A DNA stretch of 64,000 nucleotides, taken from NCBI GenBank assembly GCA_038373885.1, contig JAWZYV010012281.1:1-64000 (forward strand), given 5' to 3'. The notes below the pieces were generated by a model, which saw nothing but the letters and a program-made list of their open reading frames with translations, searched no databases and was not told the DNA's origin. Shown piece by piece: positions 23,725 to 33,669 of this stretch (position 1 is its first letter; each line of letters starts with the position of its first letter). A program made the translations under genes and the position numbers. The DNA is from Cheiracanthium punctorium (taxonomy: Eukaryota > Arthropoda > Arachnida > Araneae > Cheiracanthiidae).

Positions 23725-24890
23725 CAAGCATCACGTAAAAACGACTGAAGCGAATGATATGAAATTTGGTGGCATGATAGGTGGTCACTCAACTTAAAAC
23801 ATAGGTGTCGAATTTTCAAAAAATCTCAATTGGATTTTGAGATTTTACGAAATCCTTTCAAACTGCGTAAATTTGTGTTCGAGCATCACGTATAAACGAC
23901 TGAAGCAATTGAAAAGAAAATTGGTATCATGATTGGTGGTCACTCAACCTAAAACAGGCGACAGATTTTTAAGAAGTCTTGATTAAATTTTGAAATTTTT
24001 CAAAAGTAGCTTCAAACTGTTTAAATTTGTGTTCGACTATCAAGTAAAAACGACTGAAGCGATTGAAATGAAATTTAGGATCATGATAGGTGGTAATTTA
24101 ACTTGAAACATTTGCGTCAAATTAAAAAAAAACTCGATTAGATTTTGAGATTTTGCGAAAATCGTTTCAAACTGCGTAAATTTGTGTTCGCACGACAGTC
24201 GTTGTAATAACGACTAAAGCGAATGACATGAAATTTGGCTACATGATAGACGGTTGCTCAACATAAATTATAGGTGTCCAATTTCTTAAATATTTTTATT
24301 AGATTTTGAGAGTTTGTGAAAATTCTCTCAAAATGCGTTTATATCTCTTCATGCATCACGTTATAATGACTAATACATAGCTGCCAACCTTCCCGATTTC
24401 TTCGAGAAACTTCCCACCACTAATTTTTACCTAGCAATTCGTACTCGGAATAACGCCAAAAATTTAATGCAAAATAAAACTGTTTAAAAATTGTGGTGGG
24501 TAATCCCCTGAAGATATCGGGAAGGTTGGCAGCTATGCTAATACGAATGATTCGAAATTTGGTGATATGATAGGTAGTTGCTAATCTTAATTTATAGGCG
24601 CTGAATTTTTAAAATATTTTGATTACATTTTGAGATTTTGTGAAAATCGTTTTAAATTGCTGAAATTTTGTTCCAGCCTCACGAAATAAAGACTGCAGGG
24701 AATGAAACGAAATTTGGTGACATGATAAGTTGTCACTCAACTTAAATTCTAGGCTTCCAATTTTTCAAAAATATTGATTAGATTTTAAGATTTTGCGAAA
24801 ATTATTTCAATATGCGTAAACATTCGTTCACGCATCACATAATAATGACTAAAGCGAATGAAATTATATTACTTAGTTTCTCTCTAACCT
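23725..24890 (+). repeat. ~155 bp satellite inside the Helitron, about 7 units
   Basis: Each unit carries a GCATCACGTAAAAACGACTG-like start, then a GAAATTTGGT...ATGATAGGTGGT...CACTCAAC block, then GATTAGATTTTGAGATTTTG. Unit starts are near 23728, 23884, 24036, 24195, 24353, 24675 and 24832; the gap after 24353 is the inserted MITE. The same satellite occurs at 33080-33480 and, inverted, at 54150-54480. Confidence 0.75.
24376..24537 (+). mobile_element. 162 bp MITE (CATAGCTGCCAAC ends) with 6 bp TSD
   Basis: Begins CATAGCTGCCAACCTTCCCG and ends with the inverted copy CGGGAAGGTTGGCAGCTATG. Flanked by CTAATA on both sides (24370-24375 and 24538-24543), interrupting a satellite unit whose halves read ATGA-CTAATA and CTAATA-CGAATG. 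Same length as the MITE at 9515-9676. Confidence 0.85.
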
Positions 24891-26074
24891 GTAATATTTT
24901 AAAATTACATAAAAATTATAACTTCGCTTTCTTTACTTTGGCAACATACTACATCCATTCTGTGTAGGGGAAGATGGTGTACCTTGGAGGCACATTGATT
25001 GTGCAGCCACCAGGAGAGATATATTTAGAACTAAAATATTAGTTGCAAATTTATTACTAGAGGCTCATGGGAAGTTGTTCTATGACTGATCAACAAACGT
25101 GTTGCTGATGTAAACACCAACGTTTGTTTTTAGCATACAAAATTTACATTTCAAGAACATATTATTTTTCTTCCATAACTGTAAGCATTAAATTTTGTTT
25201 TCAACCAATAATCACAAATTTAAAAGCATGTTTTCAGCTGCATTTATGTATATTTGAAAATGGTTAACTCTTAACATAATAAGGTATGGCAGGCATTTTG
25301 TAAAACACTTGCTTTTAGTGTACCTTGGAGGTACCACCAAGGTACACTTCCAAAATTTATTAATAATTATGAGTAAAAATTGTTAGAAACTATTTTTTTA
25401 CTTTAATAACCAAATTCCTGGTCAAAAAGTCCTAAGTCTAAATGTAGGACTGTTAAATTCCTGAAGTTGTAAACCTAAATATAAATTCAAAAGCAAAGTT
25501 ATTTGAGCTTAGTATTAGAATAAAGATTTTAATAAATATATTAATAATTATTTATATATTATTGTTCGATGAATAATATATTTTACAATTTTTAACACTT
25601 TGCATTTTTAGAAAAATTTGCCCCTTGCATTTTTGAAAATTTATCATTTGGCATAAGTTTAGATCACCTGAACGTGGAATAGAATTAAATGGGTTACACA
25701 TAAAAGAGAATATATTAAACAGTGGTTATTTTTATTTGACTGAACTTTTTTTTTTATGCCTAAACTATTCCAGCTTTCATATTTTAGTTATATGAACAAT
25801 TTTATGTTTTAAAAACTGGTAATTTAAAACTAATAATAGCCCAAAGTAGGTCTATGCAAAGTCAGATTACTGTAAACAAATAATAAACCAACTTTTCTTC
25901 ATGCTGTGTAGTACTCCACCTGTTAAAAATAAATGCATCCAAGGTACACCATACCTACGTCCAAGGTACACCACTGGTGGTGTACCTTCGCTGTATTGTA
26001 AGCTATTTTTTTTTAATTAAAAATGAGTATAAAAATGTATTTGGATATTTTATAAAATATATGTTACTCCTGAT

Positions 26075-26260
26075 GTACTGAAGTTCTGCTAATACAACGA
26101 TATCCATTTACTTCGCCTCGATGGAAATATAAAGAACCTGAGATGCGCAGAAGCAGAAGATACGCAGTTACTCAGTGTGCGTAGCGCCATCTGTTTGCAA
26201 CTACGGAGTTATCCAACTTTCTAAGAGAAGTGTCCCCTCCTATAAATTTAGCTTCGTGGG
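26075..26260. repeat. Dispersed repeat shared with 13940-14112
   Basis: Second copy of the segment with CATTTACTTCGCCTCGATGG and GCGTAGCGCCATCTG, ending at a TATAAATTTA with a downstream GCTTCGTGGG. Here it lies inside the TIR element, about 0.4 kb upstream of the exon-like segment, so it could include promoter sequence. Confidence 0.6.
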
Positions 26261-26677
26261 ATCGAAGTACGATCCTCCAACAGTGTTCTTAAACGAAATT
26301 TTTCCTCTGCTGTTTAGGTTCGTTTGCAGCCATCCCCTTTAATTGTGGTGTTCCATCCCCTTGTTCTGTCTGGAAGTTGGGTTAGAATACAGGAAAAGTG
26401 TTCTTAAACTGACGTTTCCATCTACTGTTCCGGTTCGATTGCAGGCAGGTTTCATTTCTTTGTGATTTTCCAAAACCATGTATTAGATATTATTCATCTA
26501 AAAATAAGGATTATCGAGAACATCCTGTGCGGTTGGGATTACATGTAAAATATTATGTTGGATGTACATTCAAAACGCTTATTTATATATAAATAAAGAT
26601 TGATATCTCAAAGATACGGCTCTTGACTGTTTTTCTCGCTGTTTCTTTTCCTAACAGGTTCCGCGTATTTTTACACG

Positions 26678-26713
26678 ATGAATTCGGGGAGCGGCGAAAG
26701 CAGGTCGAAAAAG
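26678..26713 (+). other. Possible first coding exon inside the TIR element
   Basis: ATG opens MNSGSGESRSKK and is followed directly by GTAGGT, a usable splice donor (AAAAAG|GTAGGT). The local G+C is higher than its surroundings. A pyrimidine stretch ending in AACAG lies about 20 bp upstream of the ATG and could be an acceptor. The frame stays open to 26866 but loses protein-like character after the donor. This could be the first exon of the element's own gene or captured host sequence. No downstream exon is seen before the right terminus. Confidence 0.3.
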
Positions 26714-27021
26714 GTAGGTTTTTCAGTGGTTCTTCTTTTTCGGAGCGCGCTTGCCGTGGAGTATGACATATACGTCACTTCAGCCAGAGCGTTACTTCAG
26801 CCAGAAAAAAATCTGAGTTACTCCCTAGTCGCCACTAAAGAAGTTTCACTTCAAAAAATGTTTTCCTGATATTTTCTAAACACTTTTTTGTAAAACATCA
26901 AAGTTTGAAAATACCTCCAAGGTACACCACCTTCCCCTACTCTTACAATGCTGACGAAAGTTCTTGCTTTTTAGAAATTTGCATTCAGTACTACCCCGTC
27001 AACGACGGGTACTTCAGCCAG

Positions 27022-27478
27022 TAGGGTCATAAGAATAAAGTGAAAAACATGTATTGAAACTCTAATGGCAAACGTTTTTAAATTTAATGATATGAGTCAG
27101 GCGAGTTATTTCAGGGTTAACGTATGTAAGAAACTACAACTTTATGTGCGATAGACATATAATCCGGTTGGGAAAATGAAAATTTCCTTAAGTTATCTAA
27201 AAATTTGCGAGTCCATCTGTCAGTCCTCAAATATCGGTAGCTACGTTTCATAAATAAGTAGTTACGAACTATCAAACAAAGCATTTAAACGTATGGCTTA
27301 TCATTATTCCAGAGTTCGTCGCCAGTTGTACATAGTTATTGCTCTTTATGTTTTTAATAGTTTTGTGCACTAGCAAGTTTTTTTTTTAATTTCCCCCTAA
27401 ACGATTTCCTCTTTTTAATCTGCTTTCTTAGTACATATTATTCTTAATGTATAATAGCCATTTACTAACCATACATAA
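27022..27478. other. Unassigned AT-rich stretch
   Basis: Between the Helitron 3' end and the reverse transcriptase remnant I see no gene, inverted repeat or match to the other repeats in this window. Confidence 0.5.
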
Positions 27479-27885
27479 TTAAGGATGATACAGAAAGTAT
27501 GCCATAGCAAAACGACGAATTATTAGATCATCGACATAAACATCAAATAGCAAACAACTTGTCACAGCTCTCTGGGGGAGACCAGTGTGCAAAGTCCTAA
27601 AACTAGGGTGTACGTTTCCATAACGGATATTAATAAGCCGTTGATCAAGGAAATCGCCAAACCACCGCAGCATGTTACCCGTTATATGTTTAGTAGCTAA
27701 TTTATATAGGAGCTTTGTCTTCCACACACTATCATAAACTCCTTTGAAATCCACAAAAATAGCACCTACAAAATTGCTCCTATCAAGGTTATCTTTAATA
27801 CTCTGAGAAAAAGTGGTGACAAGCTCCTCGGTGGAACGGTTTTTCCTAAGACCTCCTTGTGCATAATGCAGAAGTCCCTTAACTT
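27479..27885 (-). pseudogene. Non-LTR retrotransposon reverse transcriptase fragment
   Basis: A LINE reverse transcriptase copies element RNA at the target site. The minus strand reads continuously from about 27885: HYAQGGLRKNRSTEELVTTF, then SQSIKDNLDRSNFVGAIFVD, then FKGVYDSVWKTKLLYKLATK, a fingers/palm region of the jockey-like type. Farther on come GNMLRWFGDFLDQRLINIRY, LHTGLPQ (usual LPQG motif changed to LPQR) and the catalytic box YVDD. It stops just after this at about 27479. The fragment covers roughly 130 codons of the palm; the endonuclease and thumb are absent on both sides. The frame is mostly intact, so this is a fairly young 5'- and 3'-truncated piece. Confidence 0.85.
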
Positions 27886-27954
27886 CAAGATGCCATTATC
27901 GGCTTAAAATACGCAAAAGTTTTTCTCACTTCGCATGGAGTCCGGCTTCATGTT

Positions 27955-28025
27955 TGAAAAAATACTCTAAAAAATATACTGTTTACAAAAAGGGGTTAAT
28001 TATATCCCGTAATGGTTGGAATCTG
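27955..28025. repeat. MITE remnant (177 bp family, right half)
   Basis: TATACTGTTTACAAAAAGGG followed by GTTAATTATATCCCGTAATGG and TTGGAATC equals the right arm of the MITE at 39103-39279. No left arm is present. Confidence 0.6.
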
Positions 28026-28830
28026 CGCTTGTGTTGCCCTTTGGCGACAAACCCAATTCAGTTTAATAGACATAAAGCAAATGAAATTGAAGCTTTAGTT
28101 GCAGTCTCTAAAATTCACGTGTGTTTAATTTTAAAGAATTTTACTAAGAAAATTTTCTCTTTTTAAAGCTCTGTGTGGTCTGTTTAGTAAATGAAAATTA
28201 TAGAATATTAGGCATTTAAGGGTTAAATTTTGAAGGCCTGCGCAAATCATACATCTTTACTTTTATAAGAGAAATGAGAAAACGCAATATTTCGAGGGCT
28301 TACTCGCAAGGTTAATTATTCACTAGATCGAGAAGTAACGGTGCGCTGAATACAATATATTCTCAATCAATGTGCACATGGTTACGAAGCTCTTCACCAA
28401 AGATGGTAACTATTACCACATGTCCGAACATACAAAATTTTCTATCAAAGAACATGCGTCTTCGGAAGAATTACAGACGGTTAAAAATATTAATGGGGCA
28501 TAAATTAGTTATGTTCGTCCTCTGCACGTAATAATTATGATATTCAAAAAAGAACACCAAAATATAAACCTATATCCATATGGTCATTTCTAGTTCTTTC
28601 CGACCTTTCAAAACCAATTATTCCCAAAAGCCGAAGAAAACAATTATCTTCTATTTACTCTTGCAATTTTTTTCAAGAACAATTGATCCTTCCAAAAAAA
28701 TTCTTAAGATCTTAAAAGAAACGTTGGATTTATATATGGAATTCCAACTTTTATTCTCAAGCGTTTATGAAACATTATGTATGGTCAAAACAGATATTCT
28801 TCCACCGTAGAATGCTAATCCCCCCATTCT
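28026..28830. other. Unassigned stretch
   Basis: AT-rich sequence without a recognisable gene or repeat. An open frame of 76 codons at 28580-28810 shows no family features. Confidence 0.45.
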
Positions 28831-28839
28831 TTTTTTTTC

Positions 28840-29885
28840 AGTAGATTCCATGTTTATTCTGTGGAATGCTAAACATGCCAGAACTAAGAACACAATACGC
28901 ACACCACATCTCTCTACTCGATTTTAATTACAAGCGCATGTTTTAATGCAATAAAATGTTTGCTTCCTTAACTGCTTCTTTTATTATGTTATTGTTAGTT
29001 TTGATATATGCTCCAAAAAGTCGAGTGTTTTTAATTGCAGTAAAAAACGACACTAAACTAATGAAAAGACAAATAAAGAACTTTTCCAGCTCTTTCTGTT
29101 TCAAATGAAATAAAAGAATTGTGGCAAATGCGATGAGAAAGAACACAACGACTTGGTTGAATAACACATTTTCTTTTCGTTTCTTAAATTTGTAATTTTT
29201 CGGTAATTCTATATTTGCGTTAATAATTACATCTTCAATAATGAGAAATATTTTACTTTCTCATTTTTGTTTATTTAATTCTCGATTTTACGAGAAGGAG
29301 ATGTCTGTATTCGCAGAGTAAATTCAATTTACCTAGATATATCATCAACTAAGAAAATCACAATGAATAAATCAAATAAAAGAGATGCGCATTTTATTTT
29401 TATCTAAACAACCTTCACTTACAAATTGGTATTTACATATTTCTTTTTAAATGACATTATAAGTGACATTAATTGATAGATGAGCTTTTTAAAATGTGTT
29501 TATTTTTATCAGATGGAAAATAAAAAAGAATATTTCTTTAGGCTTTAGTGGGTTACTTAATATGGAATAATGAAGATGAAATCGATATCTGTGTGTAAAA
29601 GATTGTTAATTTTATTCTTACAGCCTTTTTTGGGACTATGGCGTTAGTTTGTTTTGGAATGTTAAAGATTCTAGAACTAAGAAAACAATACTCGCATAAC
29701 ATATTTTTACTCGTTTTAATTACAAGCTAATACTTTAACGCGTTAAAATTTTTGCTTACAGAACTGTTCCTTTTATAATGTTATTCTTAAATTTGATATG
29801 TGCTTTTAAATGTAGAGCGTTTTTAATTTCGGAAAAAAAGGGACAGCTAACAAATAAACAGATAAATAAAAATTCTCCAGCTTTA
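28840..29885. repeat. Duplicated block D1, with an internal direct repeat
   Basis: 28840-29105 and 29640-29885 are direct repeats about 800 bp apart (AGAACTAAGAA, CTCG-TTTTAATTACAAGC, AATAAA-GTTTGCTT blocks). The sequence between (29090-29600) matches 40260-40990: AAAAGAATTGTGGCAAATGC, a TAATTAC-TCTTCAA block and GGAATAATGAAGATGAAATC. D1 therefore has a relative at 40250-41365 and, for its end, at 45450-45905. LTRs were considered for the direct repeats but no TG...CA ends or pol genes are seen. Confidence 0.6.
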
Positions 29886-30095
29886 GGGATGGACGCGAGA
29901 CAAGAGAATTCTCGCATTGCCTCGCGTTCTCACATTGTCTCGTGAGACGAGACGCGAGACGAGACAGGCATTTTTTTTGCGAGACGAGACGCGAGACGAG
30001 AAAGAAAATATTTTGCGGGACGAGACGCGAGACGAGACAGAGTCTTGTCTCGCGCGAGATTTCTTGCGAGAATTCTCGCATTTTCTTCCGTCTCG
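29886..30095. repeat. CGAGACG low-complexity tract A
   Basis: Irregular repeats of GAGACGAGACGCGAGACGAG, changing near its ends to the complementary TCTCGC form, so the tract can fold on itself. A similar tract is at 40095-40252, next to the relative of block D1. Reading frames across it are arginine/serine runs without meaning as genes. Confidence 0.75.
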
Positions 30096-30436
30096 CATAA
30101 ATACGATTTGAAAAGCGACAATTTGCCTGAAGCCTCTACCGTTTAACTTGCGTCTCCTTCGTTTTCGGTCCTGGTATACTATCAGCACTCTACAATACGC
30201 ACAAACACGTAACATTTAAAATTAGAACAGACGAGACATATACAAAACACACAAAGGAGAGGATAAGGAAAGAGGCGGAACAAAAAGAAAAGAGAGAAGA
30301 GTTGAAAGAAAAATAATTGGCAACAGTTTGGCAACTCATTTGACGAAAAAACAGTTTGGCGGGAATGACCGCCGGGATAATACGTAAGTACTAAGAAAAG
30401 TCCAGATGTGTTTCTTAACGTTTGTAAATTTCCAAA
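30096..30436. other. Unassigned, partly purine-rich
   Basis: 30245-30330 is strongly purine-rich (GGAAAGAGGCGGAACAAAAA and so on). No gene or known repeat is recognised. Confidence 0.4.
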
Positions 30437-30689
30437 TCTTACCAATAATATAAATGTGTACGTTTATGTGTTTGGATGTTTTTGACTGAATCACACAAAA
30501 ATGGTTGGAAAAATTTGTAATGAAGATAGCTTATGCCCTAGATTAACATACAGGCAACCTTTCAAGCATATAGCATAAATAATTCTTTTACAAAGACACT
30601 CAAAATAATGCTAACGCATTGCGCTCTATGAAAATTTTGTAGCTACTAAACCGATTTTAAAACTTTTTTCACTAATTGAAAGTCCTAGG

Positions 30690-30885
30690 CCTATATGGGG
30701 AATTCCTCTGTGTGGAATTTTCTAAGGGATCCTAGCCCGTATTTTCGCGGGGTTTTGGAAAAAAAAAACACTGAAAACTGCGAGCGGCTAGGTCGACAGG
30801 CGCGACCGGAGTTTGAACCTGGCACCTCTCACCTTCCAGTTTTGAGAGCAGAACCTCTTAGACACTGGGGGCACCCTGAGTGTTA
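30690..30885 (-). mobile_element. tRNA-derived SINE-like insertion
   Basis: Read on the minus strand, a tRNA-like head has CCCCCAGTGTCTAAGAGG (A-box-like) and then GGTTCAAACTCCGGTCGCGC (B-box: GGTTCAAAnnCC) about 45 bp later, followed by sequence with an A/T-rich stretch. It lies within the Helitron repeats and is much richer in G+C than its surroundings. It is too degenerate and too extended to be a tRNA gene. Confidence 0.55.
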
Positions 30886-31291
30886 TAGGCTACCTTTTAT
30901 GCATATATCACAAATAGTTCTTTTACAGGGATACTCATAAGAATTACGCTCTATGTGTATCCCTGTAAGTACTGAACCGATTCCAAAACTTTTTTCACTG
31001 ATAGTAAGCTACACTATTCTTGAGTATTATAGGCTAAAATAGTACCTTTACAGGAACACTCAAAATAATTCTAATACATTACGTTCTATGGGCATCTCTT
31101 AATAACCGATTCTAAAACTTTTTCGCTAATAGAAAGCTGCACTATTCCTGATTAACATAGGCTAAAATTCATGCATAGCATAAATATTTCTTTTACAAGA
31201 ACACTCAAAACAGTTCGCAAATACTGTCGTAACTGTCTCTATTCGCCAAACGCCTGAAAAAAATCTAAATTTAGTAATTCTGCATACTCTC

Positions 31292-31340
31292 TTATTTTAA
31301 ATGAAGTATACTACCATGCATTATACTTCATTTAAAATAA
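31292..31340. repeat. Perfect 19 bp hairpin
   Basis: TTATTTTAAATGAAGTATA (31292-31310) and its exact complement (31322-31340) with an 11-base spacer, inside the Helitron shortly before its 3' end. Confidence 0.85.
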
Positions 31341-31623
31341 ATAAATAGCAAATAATATTTAAATGCAGTTTCTTTAGTTGCAAACATATTTGTTATGCAC
31401 ACATGCTTCGTTTCTCTCGGAACCTAATTCTAAAGCCGACGCGGACGAAGTCGCGGGTAGCCGCTAGTTAAAATATAAATGAGAAACTGGCCCCAACCTG
31501 TGACAGGCGGCAACTAAAGGGGGGGCAAGCGGGGACAAGCACCGGGAGACATTCTAAATGGAACGCCAAAATCAGTTATAGTTTCTTGGATGGGAAGCGG
31601 CTCCATCCGAGGGGGCACACGAC

Positions 31624-31810
31624 CATGGACGCCCATAAGGGGGGGGCAAGGTAGGGGGCTTCCCCTCCCTAAAGGTTTAAGTTAATGCCTCATTATGTTA
31701 ACAAATGGCAAAAACAGAACTAAGTTTGTTAAAAGATTGAAATTTGCCCCCCCTCTAGAATTTTTTTTAAGTTTGCCCCCCCCCTAGAAAAATTACTATG
31801 GGCGCCCATG
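31624..31810. mobile_element. hAT-like MITE, 187 bp
   Basis: Ends CATGGACGCCCATA and, inverted, CATGGGCGCCCATA with G-run and C-run next to them. Flanks CACACGAC (31616-31623) and CACACGGC (31811-31818) agree at seven of eight positions, the 8 bp duplication expected for hAT elements. More C- and G-run sequence at 31500-31620 and 32075-32160, ending CAGATTACGCCTATGG, is from related, incomplete copies. Confidence 0.65.
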
Positions 31811-32160
31811 CACACGGCACTAATTATGGTTTGCCCCAGATGACATAAACTCTAATTGCGGCATTGCCTGTGAAAATTACCTCTTTTTGCCCACTATTTA
31901 CAGCAACAGGTCTTTTTTCTAACACTGAACAATTGATTTCAGACAAGTTTAAAATCGCTGCCCTTGATTTTTGCAGGGGATTTTATTTATTTATTTATTT
32001 ATTTATTTTTAATCTTGAATCTGATGGTATATTTGGGTTATAAATGCATGATTTGGGTTCAAAATCATAACTTTGCCCCCCGCCTTTTTAGACTAGGGGG
32101 GAAATTTTTACAACTGCATGGGCAATTGCCCCCTTGCCCCCCCAGATTACGCCTATGGTC

Positions 32161-33079
32161 TAAAGAGATAATACAATATTATCTGATCTCCAAAAAACTC
32201 GCAAGATTTACGAACAATACTTCGCCAAATTTAATGCAAAAACCATGTGTTGGAAATTGTCATATAATCGATGCGTATGACGTTATTTATCTTTCTTGTT
32301 ATTTTAAAAGGGGGCGTTCATTTTGTATAACTATTTTGAACAGAATATTTTTATTTTGTGATACTGCATCAGTGTCGTAAAAATAGGGAGGCTTCACAGG
32401 ACAAATGCCTGGAGGCCCCGAAGCTCATGGGCTTCACTATCAACGTAACTTATTTTTCTTCCCAAATTTGCAGAAAAAGAAATTGTTGCTCTTGTATTGT
32501 TCCTTGGATTCAACTATCCTTCTAATACTCAGATCAAAACACTAAATTAGAAAGTAAGTATAAAAAGTTGATTACTGATTGATATTTACAAGCAGATTGG
32601 TTAAACTAGAGATCTGCGTGTTTCGCTTATTTGTAATCTAATCTAGAACCTTTTTTCTGTTTTATAAGCTCCTTCAGGTTAAGAGACATAGTACTCGATG
32701 GCCCCTTTCCACCTCCTATTTATAACAATTTCTAAATGTAGTATTAAAAGTCTTTTTTGTGTAATATTAAGCTTTTGAAATGTGTAGGATAAGGGCACTA
32801 GTAATTAACATTTTAAAGGCAATAATAAGCATAAACTAGTAATTGCTAATTATAAAAACTATCTAGAAACGAAATTTTTGTTTTCAAAACTTTGAATTTT
32901 CATGTAAGGTAATTTATCATAGAATATTGGAAATTTCTATTTTTTCTATATTTTATAAGTTGTCATGGTGGCAACACAAGTCATTGATACCAAGAACAAA
33001 GTTTTGACTCCAGTGATTGACAGTTCCTGCTCCAGTAATTAATATCTAAGAAATGAGTAGAAACACGTGCTGTTTTAAA
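32161..33079. other. Unassigned AT-rich stretch
   Basis: No gene or repeat recognised. The 138-codon frame at 31964-32380 begins in an ATTT run and crosses the C/G-run MITE remnant, so I do not count it as a gene. Confidence 0.45.
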
Positions 33080-33480
33080 TGCAATGACGTAAAAATGGCT
33101 CAAGAAAATGAAGTGAAATTTGGTGACATGATAGAAAGTCACTAAACTTAAACTATACGAGTCAAATTTAAAAAAAAAATCATCATATCACTCTACTTAA
33201 ACAATAACGTCGAATTTTTTATTTTTTAAAAAATTGATCAGATTTTGAGATTTTGCATAAAATGTTTCAAACGGCGTAAATATTTGTTCGCACCTCACGA
33301 TGCGCTAAAGGGACTGAAATGATATTTGGTGATATGATAAGTGGTCACTCACTCCACTTAAACTACGCACATCAATTTTTTAAAAAGTTTTGATTAGATT
33401 TTGAGATTTTTCGAAAATCGTTTCAAAGAGTGTAAATATATTTTTTTGCGCATCGTGTAATAACGACTAAAGCAAACGAA
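33080..33480 (+). repeat. Helitron satellite fragment (~155 bp units, 3 units)
   Basis: Repeats the GAAATTTGGTGACATGATAG / CACTNAACTTAAAC / GATTTTGAGATTTTG pattern seen at 23725-24890, in the same orientation. No Helitron ends are seen, so it is an internal fragment. Confidence 0.65.
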
Positions 33481-33669
33481 ATGAAAATTTCGGGCAGTTG
33501 GTATCAGAACTTTTTCTATGGGTGGGAAATCTTATGGTTGCAAACGAGCGCTAGAAACACCACACCGCTCATCGTTATACTCAAGATGGAAAAAGCTAAC
33601 GCAGGTGGGGGCGCACTGAAGCCCAGCAAAATATCAACATCTTCTAAAAGTTCTAGTATTTCGACTTAA
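33481..33669 (+). other. Unrecognised 62-codon frame, possible exon remnant
   Basis: The frame ends MEKANAGGGALKPSKISTSS plus KSSSIST. This last stretch (from the ATG at 33586) has protein-like, low-complexity composition and less AT bias than its neighbours. Nothing else supports a gene: no family match and no clear splice sites checked against other copies. Confidence 0.2.

Larger units (their letters stand above)
24967..26937. mobile_element. 1971 bp TIR element with TA target duplication
   Basis: Left terminus GGGGAAGATGGTGTACCTTG and right terminus, inverted, GGGGAAGGTGGTGTACCTTG (similarity over about 25 bp), flanked by TA at 24965-24966 and 26938-26939. The core GGTGTACCTTGG recurs inside in both orientations near 25318-25345 and 25938-25990. 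TA flanking suggests the Tc1/mariner/pogo superfamily, but no transposase is readable. It carries the dispersed repeat at 26075-26260, a ~120 bp direct duplication near 26280-26450, and an exon-like segment at 26678. Confidence 0.7.
23566..27021 (+). mobile_element. Helitron, non-autonomous, with two later insertions
   Basis: The 5' end TCTATATAAATAAAATTAG (23566) is preceded by A. The 3' end near 26990 has a short hairpin, CCCGTCAACGACGGG, followed by TACTTCAGCCAG and a T, matching the Helitron rule of a hairpin shortly before a CTRR-like end and insertion between A and T; CCAG is one change from CTAG. The inside begins with the TTTGTCTGT/CCGTTTCAAGAACCCGGG region and continues as a ~155 bp satellite. 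A MITE (24376-24537) and a 1971 bp TIR element (24967-26937) are inserted. No Rep or helicase is encoded. Confidence 0.75.
30437..31467 (+). mobile_element. Helitron, non-autonomous, 1031 bp including a SINE
   Basis: Begins TCTTACCAATAATATAAATG after an A and ends with hairpin CGCGGACGAAGTCGCG, then GGTAGCCGCTAG followed by T. This fits the TC start, 3' hairpin, CTAG end and A/T insertion site of Helitrons. The inside consists of about four ~150 bp repeats with CTCAAAATAATGCTAA, CATTGCGCTCTATG, AACCGATT-AAAACTTTTT and CACTAAT-GAAAG blocks. It has no coding sequence of its own. Confidence 0.75.

Noticed and set aside
23725..24890. Regularly spaced direct repeats considered as a CRISPR array
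   Set aside because: Units are ~155 bp and degenerate with no distinct spacers, the context is a Helitron, and the DNA is eukaryotic.
28840..29885. Direct repeats considered as LTRs of a retrotransposon
   Set aside because: No TG...CA ends, primer-binding site, polypurine tract or gag/pol sequence; the middle is also duplicated elsewhere as part of a larger block.
29806..30215. Arginine/serine-rich frames on both strands
   Set aside because: Produced by the CGAGACG low-complexity tract in all frames; not a real RS-domain protein.
30780..30885. tRNA gene on the minus strand
   Set aside because: A- and B-box-like words exist, but no complete cloverleaf could be traced and the homology extends past a tRNA length; a SINE explains it better.
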